Shown: one piece after another, positions 38,015 to 41,506 of the stretch
How positions within the stretch are numbered: position 1 is the first letter of the stretch
How the letters are laid out: each line of letters starts with the position of its first letter
NCBI GenBank assembly: GCA_027310755.1
Contig: DAIDAE010000005.1
Span: forward strand, 1 to 41,506
DNA length: 41,506 nt
Origin: Candidatus Micrarchaeaceae archaeon
GTDB lineage: Archaea; Micrarchaeota; Micrarchaeia; Micrarchaeales; Micrarchaeaceae
Reading direction: 5' to 3'
The notes under the pieces: model-generated
Told to the model about the DNA's origin: nothing
The model's database searches: none
Seen by the model: the letters and a program-made list of their open reading frames with translations, nothing else
Position numbers and translations under genes: made by a program

Positions 38015-39778
38015 TCATGTGATGTTTTCCATGTAGTAGAAGCCGAAGGTCTTGTTCATCGGCACGTACGTTGCATTGACAATGGGAACCAGCGTCGATA
38101 TGCCGCGCAGCCCGGTGCAGAGATTGTTCGGCGTGTAGCACCAGTACCCATAATCGACGACCACGCAGCCGTACTGCTTCTGAAACGAGGACAGCGCCGT
38201 GCTGTTGTAGGCGTAGAACATCTGGGCTGAGGTCTTGTTGACCAGGTTCATGAGCGTGGGATCGTAGCTCAACACCATGCACTTGTCGGGCACCATGTGG
38301 CTCTCGTTGTATACGAAGTTCTCGTAGAACCGCGCGTCCCCGGCCTGCGGTATGTTTGCCGGATTCACGCCAAGCCGCGGGACAAGAAGGTATATTGAGT
38401 ATATGGAAATTATGAATATCGCCGCGTATGCGACCAGGCGCACCGTGCGCCTGTGGCGCTTGTAGGCATTTCCCCTAAACACCCTGCCATACAGCGAACC
38501 GGCCATGTCCACGATCGCGACGCAGCCGAAGCCGCCCAGTATGCTGGCCTGCGCGATGGTGCTAAGCATGAAGCGCCAGTCCACCCCATATAAGACAGAT
38601 CCCGCGTAGAAGGCGGTGTAGATGATGAAAAACGCGAGGAACCATAGCGCCAGGAACAGCAGCTCCTTCCTGTATCCGGTGAAGAACATGGAGACCGCCC
38701 CCAGCACCGCAAACGCGGTAAACGCGAGCGGCTGCATCACATACTGGCTGTCATAGGCGCCCAGCCAGAAGGAAAGGTTTGAGCAGAGATTGTAGTCAAA
38801 ATTCTGCAGGTTGAAGTTTCCAGCGGCCGGCGAACTGGAATACTGCGTCGCGCATGTGTTGGAGATCTGTGTTCCGGAATAACCGTAATTGCCCGTGAGC
38901 AGCTGGTTGTACGTGTATATAATTTCCGGGGCGAGCACCACCACAAAAAGCAGCAGCACCAGCACGCGCGTGCCGGAGAGCGCCTTTTTGAGCGCCGAAT
39001 AGTTGACCGCCAAAGATTTTCTTATGCCCGCGCTGTCCATCAGAATTATTCCGGCCAGTATCACAGGGAGCAACAGGGCCTCGTCAACCTTCATGTACGT
39101 GACCAGCGCGCTGCCGAACAGCAGCATGGAGAATGTGTATATGTTCCTGTTTTTCATGAAAACGAGCATGAAGAAGACCGCCACAAGCGCATATGCGAGG
39201 GTATAAATGTCGGAGGTCGTGGGCATGGCCCACACAAGCAGGATGGGCGAAAGAGCCATGAGCAGCTCCGAAAATGCTGCGACCCTGAAATCCCCGGAGA
39301 GCATGAATGCTATGAGGAAGACAAGAAAGACGGATATCATGGACACGGCGAATGAGGAATAATAGCCAGTCCATTCGTGCACCCCTAGAAGGGCGAACGT
39401 GACCGCTATGTTGAAGGAAGGGCCGATCGGCTCATGGAATATCTCGCCTGAGACGCATGAGATCGGGGTGCCGTAGTCGCACATCCACGCCTGGCCGCTG
39501 TGGAGCAGCTGCTGCGCCATTGCCTGATAGATAGCATCGTCGAAAAATAGCTGCTGTGTGGGCTTGACCAGAAAGAGCTCGAGAACCACAAATATCATGA
39601 GGATAAAAACGGCGTAGCGCAGATGCCTCCTGTTTATGCCACACTCCCTGAGCGCGCCGATGAGGTGTTTTCTGCCAAGCACTATGGAAACAAGGAGAGC
39701 CAGGAATGCGATTATGATGCCTATGGTCAGAGTGTAAAGCTCCAATCCTCCCTGCAAAAGCGCCATGGACTCATACAC
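38015..39778 (-). CDS. GT-C type membrane glycosyltransferase (PMT/ArnT-like)
   Basis: The 587-residue protein has about 10-12 transmembrane helices. The first outside loop carries 'FFDDAIYQAMAQQLL' (Asp80/81), the acidic pair expected of GT-C enzymes that use polyprenyl-phosphate sugars, and 'GEIFHEPIGPSFN' (about 111-123), like the conserved His-Pro segment of PMT/ArnT families. A C-terminal outside domain (about 475-587) follows the last helix. It probably transfers a lipid-linked sugar to a protein or glycan on the outer face of the membrane. The gene overlaps the carbamoyltransferase stop by 8 nt (GTG start at 39778; ATG 39766 is the alternative). With the GT2 gene it would make a donor-transferase pair. 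Confidence 0.82.
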   Translation of the reverse strand: MYESMALLQGGLELYTLTIGIIIAFLALLVSIVLGRKHLIGALRECGINRRHLRYAVFILMIFVVLELFLVKPTQQLFFDDAIYQAMAQQLLHSGQAWMCDYGTPISCVSGEIFHEPIGPSFNIAVTFALLGVHEWTGYYSSFAVSMISVFLVFLIAFMLSGDFRVAAFSELLMALSPILLVWAMPTTSDIYTLAYALVAVFFMLVFMKNRNIYTFSMLLFGSALVTYMKVDEALLLPVILAGIILMDSAGIRKSLAVNYSALKKALSGTRVLVLLLFVVVLAPEIIYTYNQLLTGNYGYSGTQISNTCATQYSSSPAAGNFNLQNFDYNLCSNLSFWLGAYDSQYVMQPLAFTAFAVLGAVSMFFTGYRKELLFLALWFLAFFIIYTAFYAGSVLYGVDWRFMLSTIAQASILGGFGCVAIVDMAGSLYGRVFRGNAYKRHRRTVRLVAYAAIFIISIYSIYLLVPRLGVNPANIPQAGDARFYENFVYNESHMVPDKCMVLSYDPTLMNLVNKTSAQMFYAYNSTALSSFQKQYGCVVVDYGYWCYTPNNLCTGLRGISTLVPIVNATYVPMNKTFGFYYMENIT

Positions 39779-41477
39779 CCGCTTTGTTAGTGATGAACAT
39801 TCCGTCCATGAACATGTACCTGGTCTTTGTGGCCTTCATGATGGCTATTGCATCTTCGGGCGTCATCACTATAGGCAGGCCGTGCAGGTTGAAGCTGGTG
39901 TTGAGCACCATGCCATATCCTGAAAGCTTCCTGACCTTCTTCAGCATCTCGGAATACGGCTTGTTCTCCTCGCCAACCATGTGCGGCCTGGCGGAGCCGT
40001 CTATGTGCGCGACCGACTTGGTGCTCTCCCTCATCTTTTCCCTGACCATGTATCCCATTGTCATGAACTTGTCGACGCCCTTGTCGTCGTACTCCATTAT
40101 CTTTGGCACGTCCTCCTCCAATATCGAGGGGGCAAATGGCTGGAACCACTCGCGCTTCTTCACGTGGACGTTAAGCTTCTCCTTCACCGTCTCCGAGTCG
40201 CTAGTCGAAATTATGCTCCTGTTGCCCAGGGCGCGCGGGCCATATTCCATGCGGCCCTGGAACCACATCATGTAGTTGCCCGCCTTGACCAGCTCCGCCG
40301 CGTGGGACGCCTGGTCAACGATGCTCTCTTTCTGATAGCTCAGGCTCCTCTCGCCCCGCAACGCCTGCTCTGTTCTGTTTTCATCGTACTGGTCGCCGAG
40401 ATATGCGGAGAAACCGAAGTTCGTGTTCCCCGTCCTGAGATGGCTTGCGTAAAGCGCGCTGCCCAGGGCAATCCCGCCGTCGCCCATGTGCGGGAAGACA
40501 TACCAGTGGTGCAGGTGCTCCAGATTCCTGGCCATCATGTTGGCCTTGACGTTTGCGAAGATGCCGCCGGCAAATACCACGTCGTGGATGTTGAACCTGT
40601 CGATCGCATTGCTGACATATTTCGCAAGGACGTTCTCGAGAAGCTGCTGCGCCATGTAGGCGAACTGTTCCCTTGGGATCTGCCATGCGAGGTTCTTCAG
40701 CTTGTCGTACTGCGCCAGGGGGCCGTGCTTCGCCCTGATTGAAGTGCCGGTGACCTTGAAGAAGTCCTTCAGCTTGTTGTCCTCGAAAGAGAAAGGATAG
40801 GAATAGCAGGCCATCGCCATCACCTTGCCCTCATCCTCGAGCTCCCTCATCCCGAGTATGTTCGTCACCTGCTCGAAGAAAATCCCTATCGAGTCCCTTG
40901 CACCTATGCTGATCTTTCTTTCGAGCTTCCCGTTCTCGAGGGTGCTGACGCTTCCGCACAGGCCGTCCCCCAGACCATCCATAGTTATCACAAGCGATTT
41001 GGAAAAGCCAGAGGTGAATGCGGCGCTGGCCGCATGGGCGGTGTGGTGCTCCACTATGCTGAGCTTGTAGTCCTTGAAGCCCATCCTGTTGAGCTGCCCC
41101 GCTACTATGCTCTTGCTTATTGTGTTGCAGAAAGGCAGGATGCCCAGCTGGGTGACAAGATACTTCCTCTTGTGCAGCAGGTTCTCAAACCTGGGCCTCT
41201 CCCTCTTCCTCCTCCTGAACAGATAGTACTGCTCCTTGAAGTGCGGCAGCATGCGCTCCACAGTCTTTGATATCTCTGTCGTAGTGAAAGCAATCTCCTG
41301 TATGTCGGTATGCTTCAGCTTTGCATAGGCCAACGCCGCGTTTATCGAATTGACCGGGAACTTCACCTCGAGCTTGCGCTTGGTGAACCTCTCCTCGTTT
41401 GCCGCGTAGACAACTCTGTCGTCCTCTATGAGAGCGGCGCCGGAATCGTGCCCGTCCCATATGCCAAGGGTGTACAT
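39771..41477 (-). CDS. NodU/TobZ-family carbamoyltransferase
   Basis: This family uses carbamoyl phosphate and ATP to place a carbamoyl group on a sugar or polyketide hydroxyl. The N-terminal Kae1-like ASKHA domain starts 'YTLGIWDGHDSGAAL' and carries the metal-binding 'EHHTAHAASA' (about 144-153, H-x3-H) and 'VITMDGLGDG'. The C-terminal YrdC-like domain has 'GRMEYGPRALGNRSI' (near 410) and 'NTSFNLHGLPIV'. At about 568 residues it is full length. The ORF track starts at TTG 41480; ATG 41477 is preferred. It overlaps the GT-C gene, so the carbamate is probably added to the glycan those enzymes build. O-carbamoylated sugars are known on lipopolysaccharides and nodulation factors. Confidence 0.9.
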   Translation of the reverse strand: MYTLGIWDGHDSGAALIEDDRVVYAANEERFTKRKLEVKFPVNSINAALAYAKLKHTDIQEIAFTTTEISKTVERMLPHFKEQYYLFRRRKRERPRFENLLHKRKYLVTQLGILPFCNTISKSIVAGQLNRMGFKDYKLSIVEHHTAHAASAAFTSGFSKSLVITMDGLGDGLCGSVSTLENGKLERKISIGARDSIGIFFEQVTNILGMRELEDEGKVMAMACYSYPFSFEDNKLKDFFKVTGTSIRAKHGPLAQYDKLKNLAWQIPREQFAYMAQQLLENVLAKYVSNAIDRFNIHDVVFAGGIFANVKANMMARNLEHLHHWYVFPHMGDGGIALGSALYASHLRTGNTNFGFSAYLGDQYDENRTEQALRGERSLSYQKESIVDQASHAAELVKAGNYMMWFQGRMEYGPRALGNRSIISTSDSETVKEKLNVHVKKREWFQPFAPSILEEDVPKIMEYDDKGVDKFMTMGYMVREKMRESTKSVAHIDGSARPHMVGEENKPYSEMLKKVRKLSGYGMVLNTSFNLHGLPIVMTPEDAIAIMKATKTRYMFMDGMFITNKAGV

Positions 41478-41506
41478 CAAGCATCAATGAATAATTCGTT
41501 AATTAC

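Overview
The window reads as a piece of an archaeal chromosome. Archaeal markers are archease, topoisomerase VI subunit B, a Dim2/Pno1-type KH protein and a box C/D sRNA. TATA boxes sit about 26 bp upstream of the expected transcript start, giving many leaderless or short-leader genes, and Shine-Dalgarno sites are of the GGTG(A) type. Short genes, many paralogous membrane proteins and a class II lysyl-tRNA synthetase would fit a small-genome DPANN archaeon (Micrarchaeota-like), but that placement is inference and not shown by any single gene.

Region 1 (1-7 kb) is mostly housekeeping: an AbrB/RelE toxin-antitoxin pair, archease, a box C/D sRNA, a Nudix-uracil DNA glycosylase fusion, class II LysRS, a winged-helix regulator with a palindromic operator, the KH protein and Top6B.

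Region 2 (6.9-24.3 kb, minus strand) encodes what looks like a complete conjugation-type (type IV secretion/Ced-like) machine: a VirB4/HerA-class ATPase; two 277-aa membrane proteins resembling a VirB3 plus VirB4-N-terminal module split from the ATPase; six tandem CedA/VirB6-like polytopic membrane proteins; and accessory proteins (a sequon-rich 795-aa ectoprotein, a coiled-coil winged-helix protein, a small zinc-finger membrane protein, a 102-aa relative of the ATPase tail, and a 49-aa gene absent from the ORF track). A TnpB-only IS element sits between the ATPase half and the six-paralogue half.

Region 3 (24.4-34.7 kb, minus strand) encodes five proteins sharing one two-helix domain that looks like a VirB2/CedA1 pilin (signature PGxxRGxxQxYxxG in the loop between the helices). 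Two are ordinary small pilins (134 and 123 aa). Three carry the same domain attached to very large, cysteine-rich secreted regions (831, 881 and 1152 aa). Both termini of a VirB2-type hairpin are extracellular, so these may be pilus subunits that carry their own adhesin or enzyme domains. This is the most unusual system in the window. The 881-aa gene is followed in frame by two UAG codons and a Thr/Cys-rich extension that fills the gap up to the next promoter.

Region 4 (34.8-41.5 kb) holds a radical SAM protein, a second TnpB element, a GT2 glycosyltransferase whose first codons come from the IS right end, a GT-C type membrane glycosyltransferase and a NodU/TobZ-type carbamoyltransferase. Together they look like a glycan-building set that could decorate the sequon-rich surface proteins encoded alongside.
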